From Thermomucor indicae-seudaticae (lineage: Eukaryota; Mucoromycota; Mucoromycetes; Mucorales; Lichtheimiaceae), in assembly GCA_000787465.1 (NCBI GenBank), contig JSYX01000012.1, forward strand, positions 46,181-110,180: a stretch of DNA of 64,000 nucleotides, written 5' to 3'. The notes beneath the pieces were generated by a model. The model ran no database searches. It was not told where the DNA came from and saw only the letters and a program-made list of their open reading frames with translations. Below are positions 1-10,917 of the stretch, in pieces. The translations under genes were made by a program, and so were the position numbers. The stretch's first letter is position 1, and every line of letters starts with the position of its first letter.

Positions 1-672
1 CAACTGGCAGATATGCTCAAGATCGCGCATGATGGTGTCGATAGATATCTGCGATCTTGTGTACCTCTCCACACAGGCCTCTGCCAAGTCATCAAGTTCG
101 AAAAGGACAGCGATTGCCAGAATCCGCAACGTGTCTTCGTCTTCGACCTTTTCGACGAGTTCAGCCCTGTCCACAGCATACATCCAATGTAGTGCAAAGC
201 GGATGTGCTTCGACAGTATGTGGCTGAACAGTGGTTGTGTGGGAGGCTCCGGCTTCTGTTTTGTTGCGGATGCCTTTGATTTCTGCCACTTGCGTCTGAT
301 AATGTGTTGGAACGGAGCCAACAGAAAACCGCGGTTGCTAAGTGCATCCAGGAGGTTGATCTTCAACGTGGTGATAACCTCCAGATCGTCGTCATGCACG
401 ATCTCTTTCATTTCGCTGTCGTTTTCGTCCACTCTGCCTTCCTCATCATCGCCATCGTGGTCGCTGTTGTGTTCTTGCACGTAGTGAATGTTTTGCAAGA
501 TTCTGTTAAAAAAGGGCGACTGGCATATGATGGCCTTGTGGAGGTCGAAGCGAACGCTGAACGGAAATGCCGGATGCAGGAACACCACCGCCAGGTCGGA
601 AAAAGCTCCCTGATCGAACATCCGTTCAAGCAGATGTCGTTCCAGACGCGATTGCGATTTTTGTCTCGACAT
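1..672 (-). CDS. BTB/POZ-domain protein, 3' end outside the window
   Basis: The minus strand is open without a stop from an ATG at 672 to the window edge, giving 224 codons of a longer protein. Residues 16-60 look like the start of a BTB/POZ fold: a GAFSDLAVVF strand, then FDLHKAIICQSPFFNRIL, the typical helix after the first strands. An acidic, low-complexity insert follows at about 68-90. Then come a segment with LKINLLDALSNRGFLLAPFQ and a helical end (HIRFALHWMYAVD, ILAIAVLFELDDLAEACVERY) that fits the end of BTB and the start of a BACK-like region. BTB proteins commonly dimerise and serve as Cul3 adaptors; which role applies here is not shown. No intron is needed in this part. Start chosen as the first ATG of the open frame. 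Confidence 0.8.
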   Translation of the reverse strand, partial: MSRQKSQSRLERHLLERMFDQGAFSDLAVVFLHPAFPFSVRFDLHKAIICQSPFFNRILQNIHYVQEHNSDHDGDDEEGRVDENDSEMKEIVHDDDLEVITTLKINLLDALSNRGFLLAPFQHIIRRKWQKSKASATKQKPEPPTQPLFSHILSKHIRFALHWMYAVDRAELVEKVEDEDTLRILAIAVLFELDDLAEACVERYTRSQISIDTIMRDLEHICQL

Positions 673-742
673 GTTGGACAAGAGCTGCTGAAGAAAAAGA
701 AAAGAAAAAGAGGTCCAAGGCACACGCGCACCGAATTTAAGG

Positions 743-931
743 CTCCACGGAGACAGTGTTTCATTGTCTCCTTAGTGAAACTGCATAATTTCTCCTGAAC
801 AGAGTAACTGCATGCATGCATGCAGTTTGTGACCGATTTTTTTTAATGTTCCACTGAGACAGTGTTTCAGTGTCTCCTCAGTGAAACTGCACAAGTCTTC
901 TGATGAGAATAACAGCATGCATGCAGTTTAT
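743..931. repeat. Two-copy tandem repeat with internal palindromes, upstream of the BTB gene
   Basis: Units at 743-827 and 849-931 are similar over their whole length. Each has GAGACAGTGTTTCA followed by TGTCTCCT (an inverted GAGACA/TGTCTC pair), then GTGAAACTGCA, and ends in a GCATGCATGC palindrome followed by AGTTT. The repeat lies 70-260 nt upstream of the BTB start codon, so it may be promoter sequence of that gene or a mobile-element remnant. Function not known. Confidence 0.6.
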
Positions 932-2095
932 GCGAGTCAGCGTTAAGTGTAGAATCGAGAGAAAGTCGGAACCCCTGGCGCCACAACTTGTCACGGATAC
1001 ATTGATTGCTTTGCGCAGCACGCCTGTAGTGAGATAATATTGATGCATAAGGGTTGCCTCGGATACAAATTTCCTGTTTCAGTCCTGAAATCCTGAGACA
1101 TGGGGCATGCTTGTTTCGGCGCATTTCACCGTTCTCTCCGGCATAACGAACGTTTTTGGACTCACAAGTGGTTGAATGCAACGCTATGATACCCCCGCGT
1201 CTGATGTTTCACATACTTGCTCTTAAGTTCCTTTTGTCAAGTCATTTTTACGCCCTCGGTCAGCTTCGCATTCCATGCAACGTACAATTACAGTACCCGA
1301 TTTCCCACACATACAACATCTGCGTCACTTTTAGCATGACCGGGTGAACAGAGAGAAATGTTAGAAAGGAAGCAAAGAAAGCAATCTCACGGCACATTTT
1401 TCAAGGATATCCAGTGTAATGCCAGCAGATTAGCAAGTGTGGTTTCCTTTGGCAAGATTTTTGGTTATGCATTTGGCGTGATTCTCGAAAGTCACTGCTC
1501 TTCTTGTTAGTTCGATGCATATGTACAATCATGCTTGACGACCCCGTATAACGCAGGATTTTTTTGATGCTAATCCAAGTAGGAGTTTCTGAATGTAAAG
1601 AGCCCCAAGAGCTTGCATAGATAATTTTCATGAAATCTGAAGGGTCATTGAGCATTTGCATTAATTAAAATATGGATGCTCTTTTGTAGTGTTATTTGCA
1701 GTTGTCCATTGATTATGAGATGGCGTTGTGTAGCTTTGTAAACGTAAAAGCTTTTTCCCGTAAAAGGAGAAAAAAGAATAAGTTCTAGTGCAACCAACTT
1801 AACAAACAGCTATTTTTACCATGTCAAAGGAAGACTTTGGATGATAGCTTTACTATATACTTCTTCATGCTATGAATATTTTATACAAAGTTAGTCACTG
1901 TCGTCAAGTATGATGGATGGAGATCAGTGTCTAGAACACCAGAATCCAGTTCCAATAGTGTAGAATCACATGTGCCAGAACACGAAACACAAACAACTCC
2001 TTAATCGGGGCATAAAATTGCCTTCAAGATATGTAAGTACAACTTGCCGCGAAAAGGAGTAACCAATCTCTTCTCTCTTTATCATTTTGACTATA
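932..2095. other. Intergenic stretch, no gene seen
   Basis: Only short open frames without recognisable composition occur on either strand. The sequence is AT-rich towards the right end. I see nothing in it beyond the upstream repeats. Confidence 0.5.
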
Positions 2096-2800
2096 ATGTC
2101 ATCACCAAGCTGCCAAGTAAGTCATAAATATCATTGCGGTACACTTTTGTTCAGTCATAATGACCTCTTCACGATTAAGCAGGAGCTTCAAAGCCCGTCT
2201 TCAGCCGACAGCAATAACGATGTGTTTTTTGACGCGTTAGAAGAGATACTCACGGAGTCCGAGGATGAGGTGTTCGAAGATGCCCTGCAAAGCCCGCCAA
2301 CATCAGCAGAAGTGATACCAGATTTTGGTGAAGAGGAAGGGGAGGGTAGTATGACCGGGAGCATCCGCCAATCAAGCAGTATTCAGGGAGATCGCCGCGA
2401 TTTGCAGGCCGTGGGGAGAAGGATACTGCCGCCCACGTTTTCGTCAGCAGCGACGTTGAGCAAGAGACGATCGCGGGAGCCGAGTTCAGACGGCGGGGAG
2501 TCGGAGGCGGGAGGGAGCAGCCGTGCGGAGACGTCGTCGGGCGCAAGAAAACGAAGGAAGTTGTGGACCTCAGAAGAGACGAGGGCGGTGGAGGAGGGAT
2601 TGTCGCGGTTTGGGCCCAGATGAATGGAGATCAAGAGAGCCTTTGCAGAAGAGTTGCGAGACCGGACGAGCGTCCAAATTAAGGACAAGGCTCCCACGGA
2701 GTATAATTGCCGGTTGAAGGCTAACATGCCTCTTGAAATGTATGAATGTTTAAGAAGAGGGCCAGATGACGCAAGACCGCGACGGGGAGGGCGACGATGA
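2096..2800 (+). pseudogene. Telobox/Myb-domain DNA-binding protein interrupted by a TGA codon
   Basis: Exon 1 (2096-2116, seven codons) joins exon 2 (from 2183) through a normal GTAAGT...AG intron. The protein begins with an acidic region, then a basic run (GARKRRK) and the first helix of a Myb/SANT domain, LWTSEETRAVEEGLSRFGPR. A TGA stop (2621-2623) follows. In the same frame the domain goes on as MEIKRAFAEELRDRTSVQIK and DKAPTEYN, to a second TGA at 2798-2800. The Myb pattern is G-x-x-W-x-x-I, and the TGA sits exactly on the W, so this looks like TGG changed to TGA. The IKDK segment resembles the VKDKWRN telobox of telomere-repeat binding proteins (Tbf1/Taz1/TRF). An acidic stretch in a shifted frame follows at 2766-2951. 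Either a recent pseudogene, a sequence error, or a truncated product. Confidence 0.6.
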
Positions 2801-3266
2801 GCAGGACGACGATGAGGAGGAGGACGAGGTGGTGGAGGAGGAAGAGGACGTCGACAATCAGGATGGTACGATGTACAGACCAATCAAAATGGTCAAACTT
2901 ATTCTCAAGCGTTTGAATGCTACTCAATTCATCCTCGGATACATCTATTCCTGATAATGCGGCTCTTGGAGAGAGACACGACCTCACATATCATATTGCT
3001 CACTGTTTTGGCAGGCCAAGCTTGGGCACATACAAGGATTCTTGAAGTTTGCTATTCGCGAACGGAAGATCACGTTTGATTGGCTGTAAACAACATCTCG
3101 AAGCCGACGTTTCCGCGAGGCTGACGTTTCCGTGCTTGACTTCAAGGTCGCTTCTTCTACTTACTTGGACGGGCATCAGCATATTGTCCTTTATGGAATA
3201 TCATCGCGCGCTAAATTTTTCGACCGGCGAGAAGAATTTTTGACATGTTAATGAAAGTACTTTTTT

Positions 3267-6200
3267 GTGTCACTGATTATCCTGGCGGGCGTCATTCTCA
3301 GAGACAAATATGCATCAATTAACGACATTGTCTTATTTACTGTTGCGGACACAACGAAGAACGATCCTGATATCGTGCATGGCATTTGGAAGGAGTCAAC
3401 TACTTACGTAAATACCATGGTGGCAGATCTGACCTACCATGTACGATACGTTGTTGCCCAAGTGTCCAAGTCTGTTGCGCGCAACGAATCGACAAAGACA
3501 GCAACCGTCGAAGATAAATAGAGATGTCGGATCTCAATAATACGATCAATGCCATGGTAGATGAGGTACGTTACATGCGCTCGTGTCCACATGCTTCAAG
3601 AATAATATACTAATAGAGGTAAAACAGCTACCCACTTTTGCTACAGAGGTCACGCGTGTGTCACGGGAGTATGGAACATAGGACATCGTGGAGATCGAGC
3701 AGTTGTAAAAAATTGCGGACGGAGAGTGGGGCGACATTACGGACAACGTGATTGCGATGGCAGCCAAACTTGCGGCTCAAGTTTCGTCTATTGCTGGCGT
3801 GAGGAAACCTGCGGCCAGGGCAGCTTGTCTAAAAGGATCAGCGAAATTCTTGATTTGAAGATACGGTCGATGATATGGTGAGCTAGCTCGAGTCTCTTGG
3901 ACAGCAGTAACGTGTGCAGCGTCACAAACCAGCCATTGTTCCCGACGTTTGAGTGGCACTTGGAAAGATCTGAAGGCTTGCGTCAATCATTGGCTCCTGA
4001 TCTGAAAACACAATCGCGATCGATTGCTCAAGCGACCAAAGCTGTAGCCAACGGGGATCTTTGACGAAAACTTTTGAAATCGAAACGTGTGGTGAGATTC
4101 TTGAGCTCAAGGATATCATGAATGACACGGCAGATCGGCTTCCATTATTTGGTTCTGAAGTGACAAGAGTAGCCAATGATGCTGAAAAGGAGGGTCAACT
4201 GGGTTTACAAGCTACTGTGCAAGGCGAGGCGGTTACTTGGCATGAACTGAAAGACAATGTATATATTATGGCCGCAAATTCGACGAACCAAGCTCGACAG
4301 ACAGAAGAAGCACTAAGGCTGCGGCTCTTGAAGACCTGGAAAAGAAGGTTGAACTTGAAAGTTATGAATATACCCTTGAACCCAAAAAATATCGTGAACA
4401 ACATGTTTGATCAACGACGGATTTGCGCATCAGAAGTGACCCATGTCTCAGAAGAAATAGTCACTAAAGACGAATCTGGCTATCAGGCAGTTGTTCGTGG
4501 TGTAACGGGCATGTGGAACGAGTTAGTGAATGTCAGGAATACCATGGCCACCAATCGGAAGACGCAAGTGCGATCCATTGCATAGATCACGTAGGTTGTC
4601 GCTCTTGGCGGCCTGAGCAAGAAGATCGAGGTCGAGATGCGCGGCAGGTTCTTGAAGTTAAAGAATATTCACAATGGTGTCGTGAATCAACCTCAAGTGT
4701 TTTCTTTTGGAGGGATGCCAGTGTCAAAGGAGGCTGGCATGAAGGGCAGGCTTTGGTGCACAACGTAGCGGATCTCGCAGTCAATGTGAACCAGATGGCT
4801 GCCAACTTAGACTACCCAGGTGCTGCCGATCGTAGAAATGAAATATTCGGCGCGAGTTTTAGTGTAAAACTCAACTGAGGCGTTCTATACTCTTAAGACT
4901 GAACTTCGAGTGGTTCGTGCTAGAAATTCGACTATGTCGTCCGAGCAGTAGCCCTTCGGATATATAAAGCACGTCTTCATACCGTTCAATTCGGTTTATG
5001 TAAAAAAAAAGCTCGCATGTTTGGGCTGTCGTACGGAAACTGCAGACTATATGTGTTATACCGGTATTTTGAGGTATCCTGTGGTAAATACGTTTTGATG
5101 GCACGCGTAAAACTAATTTAGAGCTGCCACATGGTCTGGTAGCTAAGCATAATTGTGTTCGAAAGGGAAAGGGTAGAAGGTTAACTTGCGCAAAAACACT
5201 GGACTAAGTAAGTCGCGGGTAAATGAATTACCGAAAAACGCGACATCAGACAAACAGACAGACAGCACGTTCACAACAGCGCTCTTTCGAACTCCGATAT
5301 TACATATCGTATAGAACGCTAAAAAAGCGATTGTGTACAGAAATCGGAGAAAAAAAGATCCGCGTGGTAACAAAAGGAGAAATTTTGGATTTGAAGAACA
5401 CGTTCAATGGTACGGTGGTCCAGTTGGCTCGCAAGACTTATCGACTGAAGTAACACGCGTGTCTTGAGGAGTGAGCATAGAAAGCAAATTATGCTCGCAA
5501 AGCAATTGTCCAAGGCGTAGCGGGCACCTGCACGAATTTTATTGATAGCGTGAGCATGGCGGCGGGCAATTAAGGACTCAGCTGTGACCGGTTGCTGCAG
5601 TTAGTACAACAGTGGTCAAAGGACGTCTTCGAAGGAAGATTGATGTCGAGGTTCACAGCGAGATTTTCGAGCTAAACTGCGTGAACTGACCATGCTATTG
5701 GCGAAGTTCTTTCTTAAATCGATCTCTTCCCAGGAATACTGTGAAACCCGATGATGAACCGGCTCCGTGTTTTTGCGGATCAAGTGACTTGTCTCGCAAA
5801 CGAAGTCAGTGTGAAGGCAAGCTTGCTTGCCAAGCTATTGTTTCCACTGTCAATGATACCTGGAAAACTTGAAGGACCAGTTTCGAGCTACTGCAGCTGC
5901 ATGTAAAACAGTGGCACAAGGAGATCTATCGAGAAAAATCGAGCGGAAATGCAAATTCCAGAATTGACGAACACAACTAATATGCTAGCGGATCTGTCGA
6001 ATTCTTTTGCCTTCGAGGTTATAAGAGTGGCGCGAAGGTTGGAACAGAAGGAAACCTGGGTATGGAAGCCCGGATCAAGGATGTGGGCCTGGCAGGAAAT
6101 AACGAGCAATGTGTATACTATGACTTCCTATCCTACAACACAAATGCGCGCTTCCGGGGAGCTCTCAGCTGCTTCACAGGCGTCTGGTCAAATGAATGTG

Positions 6201-7190
6201 CTGAAGCAAAGGTTAACCAGACGGTTGGCTTCTTGAGGCATGCTGTTCGAAGGAACAATCAGCCAAGGTAAACTGCTGAAATGGTCAATCGACTGAAGGG
6301 CGAGCTTTCGGCTATACGGGTATCGGTACCTGTCACGACAAGTTGAAAGTCGTTTTCGTTGCTGTCGAATTAAGCAAACAGAACCATAACGTAGGTTGAA
6401 CCCTATTCACAGCCAACAATGAACATGTCATTAACTCTTCGCTTTTTTTAGACGTGAATACGGCAATATTGGTCTCGGTTTATCGATATCGAAGTATCCC
6501 GTTGAACTGACTGGCGGTGAGTTACGACTGGACTCGGCATACGGCGAAGGCTTTCTCACAGTCAAACTATATCGATTCAGATCAAATAATACAGGGTTCG
6601 CTGAACAGACGCTAAGTTTTCCATGGTCCTTGAGCCATGCATGCGGTACACAAGCAGGGATAGGGCTCTGAAACAAAGAAGAAAATCAATCGGCTTGTTT
6701 TGGAGAGTACCCGAACTAAAAGCTTAGAGCATGCAATCTAACCAGTCGATCAATGCGCCAATTCAAGAGTGCACAAGCCGTTCTTTGACATAGTCTTCAT
6801 TGAAAATATGTAGCAGGCGGAGATGATACAAGGAACTATACCTCTTTTTCGTTTACGACGCTGATTTTGATCGCACATGGAATAGCTCAAGACTAACATG
6901 GAATTGTGCTCTGAATAGGCATATCCGGATACACTAATAGCGCAATGAATATGGCGGACCTCTCAGACGCGCTGGGTCTAGCTACAGAGAACGATTCCGC
7001 GCTCTCGGGTGACACATGACAGACTACACCACTCAGTATTTTATTGGAAGGAGACGATGTTGTGAATTACAAATAGCCATATATTTACTGGACGGGACTG
7101 GACATACGGTCAAAGTACTGTCAAATGGCAAGCTCGCCATCGAATCCTTTGAGTTAAAGCAGCCTAACATGATATTGATGGACGTTTAGA
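3267..7190 (+). pseudogene. Relic of a group III (Nik1/Os-1-like) hybrid histidine kinase with many HAMP repeats
   Basis: Pieces in changing frames match the known order of a cytosolic multi-HAMP hybrid kinase. HAMP-type pieces: GIWKESTTYVNTMVADLTYH and SKSVARNESTKTATVED (near 3390-3510), LNNTINAMVDE (3533), LPTFATEVTRVSREYGT (3630), ITDNVIAMAAKLAAQVSSIA (3735-3790), a long open piece at 4061-4585 with two repeats (SEVTRVAND, ELKDNVYIMAANSTNQAR, SEVTHVSEE), AVNVNQMAANLD (4780), VTKGEILDLKNTFNGTVVQL (5365-5425) and one at 5949-6236. An HATPase G2-box remnant follows (REYGNIGLGLSISKYPVEL, near 6450-6510). Last comes a receiver remnant: ILLEGDDVVNYK at about 7037, then GHTVKVLSNGKLAIESFE and MILMDV at 7170-7190, where the D is the expected phospho-acceptor. 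Many frameshifts and stops make it non-functional. The DHp/H-box is not clearly visible. In intact fungi this kinase senses osmotic and fungicide stress upstream of the HOG pathway. Confidence 0.8.
5205..5365 (+). repeat. Dispersed repeat, copy A (inside the kinase relic)
   Basis: Shares its order of blocks with 8105-8255: an ACCGAAA block, then CAGACAGACAG, then CTCTTTCGAACT, then TCGTATAGAACGCT, then an A-rich run and CGATT...AGATC. This copy has about 15 extra bases in the middle. The inverse of its GTATAGAACGC block, AGGCGTTCTATAC, occurs at about 4876, so 4876-5322 could be an insertion bounded by short inverted repeats within the kinase relic. Confidence 0.45.
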
Positions 7191-7199
7191 TCTGGTCGC

Positions 7200-7690
7200 C
7201 CCGACCATCGTCATCCGAATCTGAATCGGAATCTGCGTCTGTGCTCCGGATACAAGAATAACTGCAATGCCAACATATTCCACACGATGCACAAGCAACA
7301 ACAGTTATACCGTCTCCGTCATCGCCACTTTTCACGTAGAACCGCAATTGACTCGTGGAGATAACTTGCTTTCTTCGTTCTGGTCGTTTATTGATCTTGC
7401 AATATCTGTATAAAAATTTTATTATGGTTGCTAATAATAATAACTTCTATATGCAAACAATGCAAGCGCTTTTGACTTTTGTGTATACGATGCCGTCAAG
7501 AACCTTTGCACATACGGACAGCTTAAGCTTGTGCGTAATGCTCAAAAATTTATATCATACAAGAACGGATAAATTCCAAGTTCTACTCTCACTGATGCAG
7601 CAAATGAAAACGAAAGCTGTAAATCAGCATACGCTAAAGCATGTGTTCAACTATATCAAATGGCTATGTAAAGCAGCAGTCTCTGTTAAA
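7200..7690. other. AT-rich spacer between kinase relic and MITE
   Basis: Begins with a serine/glutamate-coding stretch (SSSESESES, about 7210-7240) that could be the decayed tail of the kinase relic. The rest is AT-rich with short open frames and no recognisable product. Confidence 0.35.
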
Positions 7691-7695
7691 AACTA

Positions 7696-7870
7696 CAGTA
7701 CCCGCGCGATATATCGATAGGGTCCGTGATGGAAAAATGCGATCGTTATATCAAGAATATCGTTATATCAAGTTGACATACGCCTGGAAAAGCAAATCCG
7801 TGATTGAAGAGGTCGATCGGTATATTGAGAATGTCGATTTATCAAATATCGATATACTGCGCGGGTACTG
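7696..7870. mobile_element. 175-bp MITE with terminal inverted repeats and TA target duplication
   Basis: The left end reads CAGTACCCGCGCGATATATC and the right end, reverse-complemented, CAGTACCCGCGCAGTATATC; the first 24 bases match with two differences (GA versus AG). A TA dinucleotide flanks both ends (7694-7695 and 7871-7872). Inside are degenerate TATCAAG/TATCGTTA motifs and no coding capacity. TA duplication and CAGT ends are typical of the Tc1/mariner/pogo group, so this is probably a non-autonomous member mobilised in trans. Confidence 0.75.
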
Positions 7871-8104
7871 TATCTTATTAACAATTAGCAAAGCCAGTTT
7901 CATGCAAACTCTGAGGGTGCTCTATATTCCGTCCGCTGTTTTCACAATTGCTGGAAGCCACTGCGGCGGAAAAGTCCGGAATTAGTTAATCAGCATAATG
8001 CGGCAGCATAATTGTAGGAGATTACCGTATCGTCTATAACTAAGAAGTATCTTAAACAGTCAGCCATAGATCAAGCAATCGCCGCATAGCCCAAGCTAGG
8101 TTGT

Positions 8105-8255
8105 GCCTCGGATAAGCGATACACCGAAAGCCGTGACGGATGGTCAGATAGACAGACAGGGCAAATTGTAAAGGCGTTCTTTCAAACTTCGTATAGAACG
8201 CCTAGAAACGGTTGCGAAAACGATTGAAGATCTTTTTATAACTGTACTAAATTCA
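8105..8255 (+). repeat. Dispersed repeat, copy B
   Basis: Second copy of the 5205-5365 repeat: CACCGAAAGCCGTGACGG, GACAGACAG, then AGGCGTTCT...AGAACGCCT, a perfect 9-bp inverted pair around 14 bases, then an A-rich part and AAGATCTTTTTATA. No open frame. Probably the edge of a mobile element whose body is not recognisable here. Confidence 0.45.
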
Positions 8256-9960
8256 CCTTTGTTTGCAGTGGAAAGGGGCTTTTGACGCCTACAAATCGAA
8301 GCTACGTGGACGACAGGTGCAAACTGTATCAAGAAACCGTATGCCTTGTCTTTTGAATATTGTGTCAACGCCAGAAAATGCATGCTATGCGGAGTTACAC
8401 CCGGTTTTTGCTTTTTGTATGATATCTAACAGCCAATGCATCGTCTGACTGACAGAAAGGCTCTCCTATGGCAGTCTTTTCCGACATGGATAGATATCGG
8501 GATCGGTCAGTTGCAGTTGCTGATCATCGTTTGAATTAAACTTCAGTCCTTGCTATGAAACTTCTACAAAGTTTACCATCGATTTGCGTTTGAAGACCAC
8601 AATTTCCTGTAGGGTATGTAATTGAAACATTTTAACTTGCAGGAAATGCTCCTGATATGATGAAATAAGAAGGCTTTTTCCAGGTGTATGTACCCTTGGA
8701 CCGCACTCATTGTTATTAAGAATTGGCCTAAATGTATACAGCAACCGCTCCCTGTAGTGATAATTGTGTAGTGAACACTTTTTGGTTTTCACGCGGTGAT
8801 TACAGCACGCAGGTACTGTAATGTGATGAAGCCCGTGGCCGGAATAGTCTGGCTTCGTGTTTGAGCACGTTACTATGATGGACATAAGGCCGTCAGAGAA
8901 ACAGAATCGCTTCATATGCAAACTATAAAGAGTACTGTTTAAAGCGAAAATTCTTTCAACAGCTGTCAGGAGGATAGTGCGGTTTTACTGTACAGCCTGT
9001 TTCGAACAATCCGAAAGACTATCCTGGACTCTGGATCGAAATGATAAGCATTTAACTGATTGATAAAAATTAGACACCCATTAAGTAGGACGCTCTTAAA
9101 TTCATTGTGAATGGTTTATCCAGTTATTCCTGTCATTCATATGGGAAAAACGCAAGTGGGTAAGTACACCAAGACTGCAAGTCCCGAATACAAATGTAAA
9201 CAGAGAAGCAGCATTTGACAGTTATATTGCATCGCACATAATTCCGATGCCATCAAAGCAAATGCAGCAGAAAAAGACATATATTTTCTTCTAGCTCGTC
9301 TTGCCGGTAAAACTTCTTCTTTCCTTGCGATTTTAATTGCTTGGCAGCAATTAAAGCATGTCGTTGTATGTAACTTTAGCTTTATGGCCTGATATTTACG
9401 TCGCTCCATAACAGGCTAGAATGTCAGCTGAGGAAAGGTGTTCTAGATTCAGAATTATACAAATCTCTTTACAGACACGTGCTGTTGCCACCACCATGAG
9501 CATGAACGTCCCACTTTTTGTCTTTTCCTTCGTTTCCAGAAGTTATTCTTTCTGGTGATCACAGTATGGTCTAAAAACGACAGCTTTTATATGTGAAGTT
9601 GGCGGTGGTAATTCATCGGTCGACCGAAAGTACAGCAGTACTGGTTCTAAGCCGTATTTGGGTACAGGAGAATCTAGACCGCCAGTCTGTATCATGTACG
9701 ACGGCCTCTTCAGGCGGCACAGATCGACTTGTATTCATTGAAAAAGCACTCCATCTCCGACATTATCTCGTAAAAAAATATACGGAAACAAGGCAAATAA
9801 ATTATTTATATCTATTACATTTTTTTACAAACATGTTAAGTGCTTCTACAACTGATGTTCTATTAAAATAATATATGACTAAACATTACGGACGCAATTG
9901 ATGAGAATGTGTACAAATGATTAAAGGTAGCATATGCAATTGAATGTAAATATATATATA
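8256..9960. other. AT-rich intergenic stretch, no gene seen
   Basis: Open frames of 60-120 codons occur on both strands but show no domain, no compositional bias and no intron pattern that would join them into a protein. I see nothing else in it. Confidence 0.4.
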
Positions 9961-9994
9961 TTGACGCGGTATTGCAAGTTCAGCTATGTACAGT

Positions 9995-10275
9995 GAGATT
10001 AAAGTAAGATATATATACAGTTTTTATTGTAACGGTGAATAGTGCGGACCAGCCGCAAAGGGCATATACAAAGGTGATTGCAGTTATATACAATGACAGT
10101 AGATACAGGTAATGAATGTATGTACAAATGTAGCAGGTATGAAAGTGAGCGAAGATATGTACAATGACGGGATATAGGCAATGCATGTACAGTCAAGTGA
10201 AAGCAGAATATAGACAGTCGTTCTTGTAACGGTGAATAGTGCGGACCAGCCGCAAAGGGTACATACAAAGAGTCC
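9995..10275. repeat. Direct repeat of about 80 bp, spaced about 197 bp
   Basis: The block TGTAACGGTGAATAGTGCGG plus ACCAGCCGCAAAGGG occurs at about 10028-10062 and again at about 10225-10260, with similar flanks (TATAGACAG/TATACAG before, TACATACAAAG/CATATACAAAG after). The sequence between repeats TGTACAATGA and GTATGTACA motifs. No protein is evident; this may be a tandem satellite remnant or the non-coding end of a mobile element. Confidence 0.6.
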
Positions 10276-10429
10276 GAGTACGGAAAGTTTTGGTAGGGCA
10301 TGACAGTCGAACGCCAGGTGGGATATACGGGAAAGAGGTATACGTGTTCTTCATCTCTTTCAAAGAGGGACTTGACGGCTCACGTTGTCTTTTTGGTCTC
10401 CGGAAGACATAAACAACATCTTGCAAGAG

Positions 10430-10917
10430 TTGGTTATTGACTGACGTGTTGAAGTAAAAAGGAGGAGGAGGAGGAGGAAGAAAAGCATATCATCAAAAAG
10501 ATGTTTATTTATAGAAATTTTTGATTACTGTCCGGATTGGGAACAGTCGCCGCGGATACTTTTTCCAAGAACAGCATGGTCACGCCATTCAATAATTATA
10601 GTGACGTAATTATTTTTAATGCATAAAGTTTAGTTAACCTTTTTTGCAGATACATTACGTTTAATGGAACCAATGGGAAACGCATAACGACGAACAGAGT
10701 TTCTGACAGAAAAGGGGCAATCAAAATCCTCGAGGTCTTTTCTGGTCTACCGAATACTTGGAACTATGGTAAGAGCTATTACTGTCAAGCACTTCCTTTG
10801 GTCGGGGTCATTAGCAACTGAGATTGACGCCAATCCGCTATACAGGTAACTGTAGTTTGATGCATATGAGCTATTGTACGTCTATCAACTTGTTAGGGAA
10901 TAAGAGGCGCAGCAGCC
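10430..10917. other. Spacer, no gene seen
   Basis: Contains a short GGA run (AAGGAGGAGGAGGAGGAAG, about 10459) and AT-rich sequence. Nothing else is recognisable. Confidence 0.4.

Noticed and set aside
8553..8921. 122-codon minus-strand frame
   Set aside because: No domain, no compositional signal and no neighbouring exons; it fits chance in a gene-poor region.
9593..9871. 92-codon plus-strand frame
   Set aside because: No ATG at its start, no family features, next to repeats; not supported as a gene.
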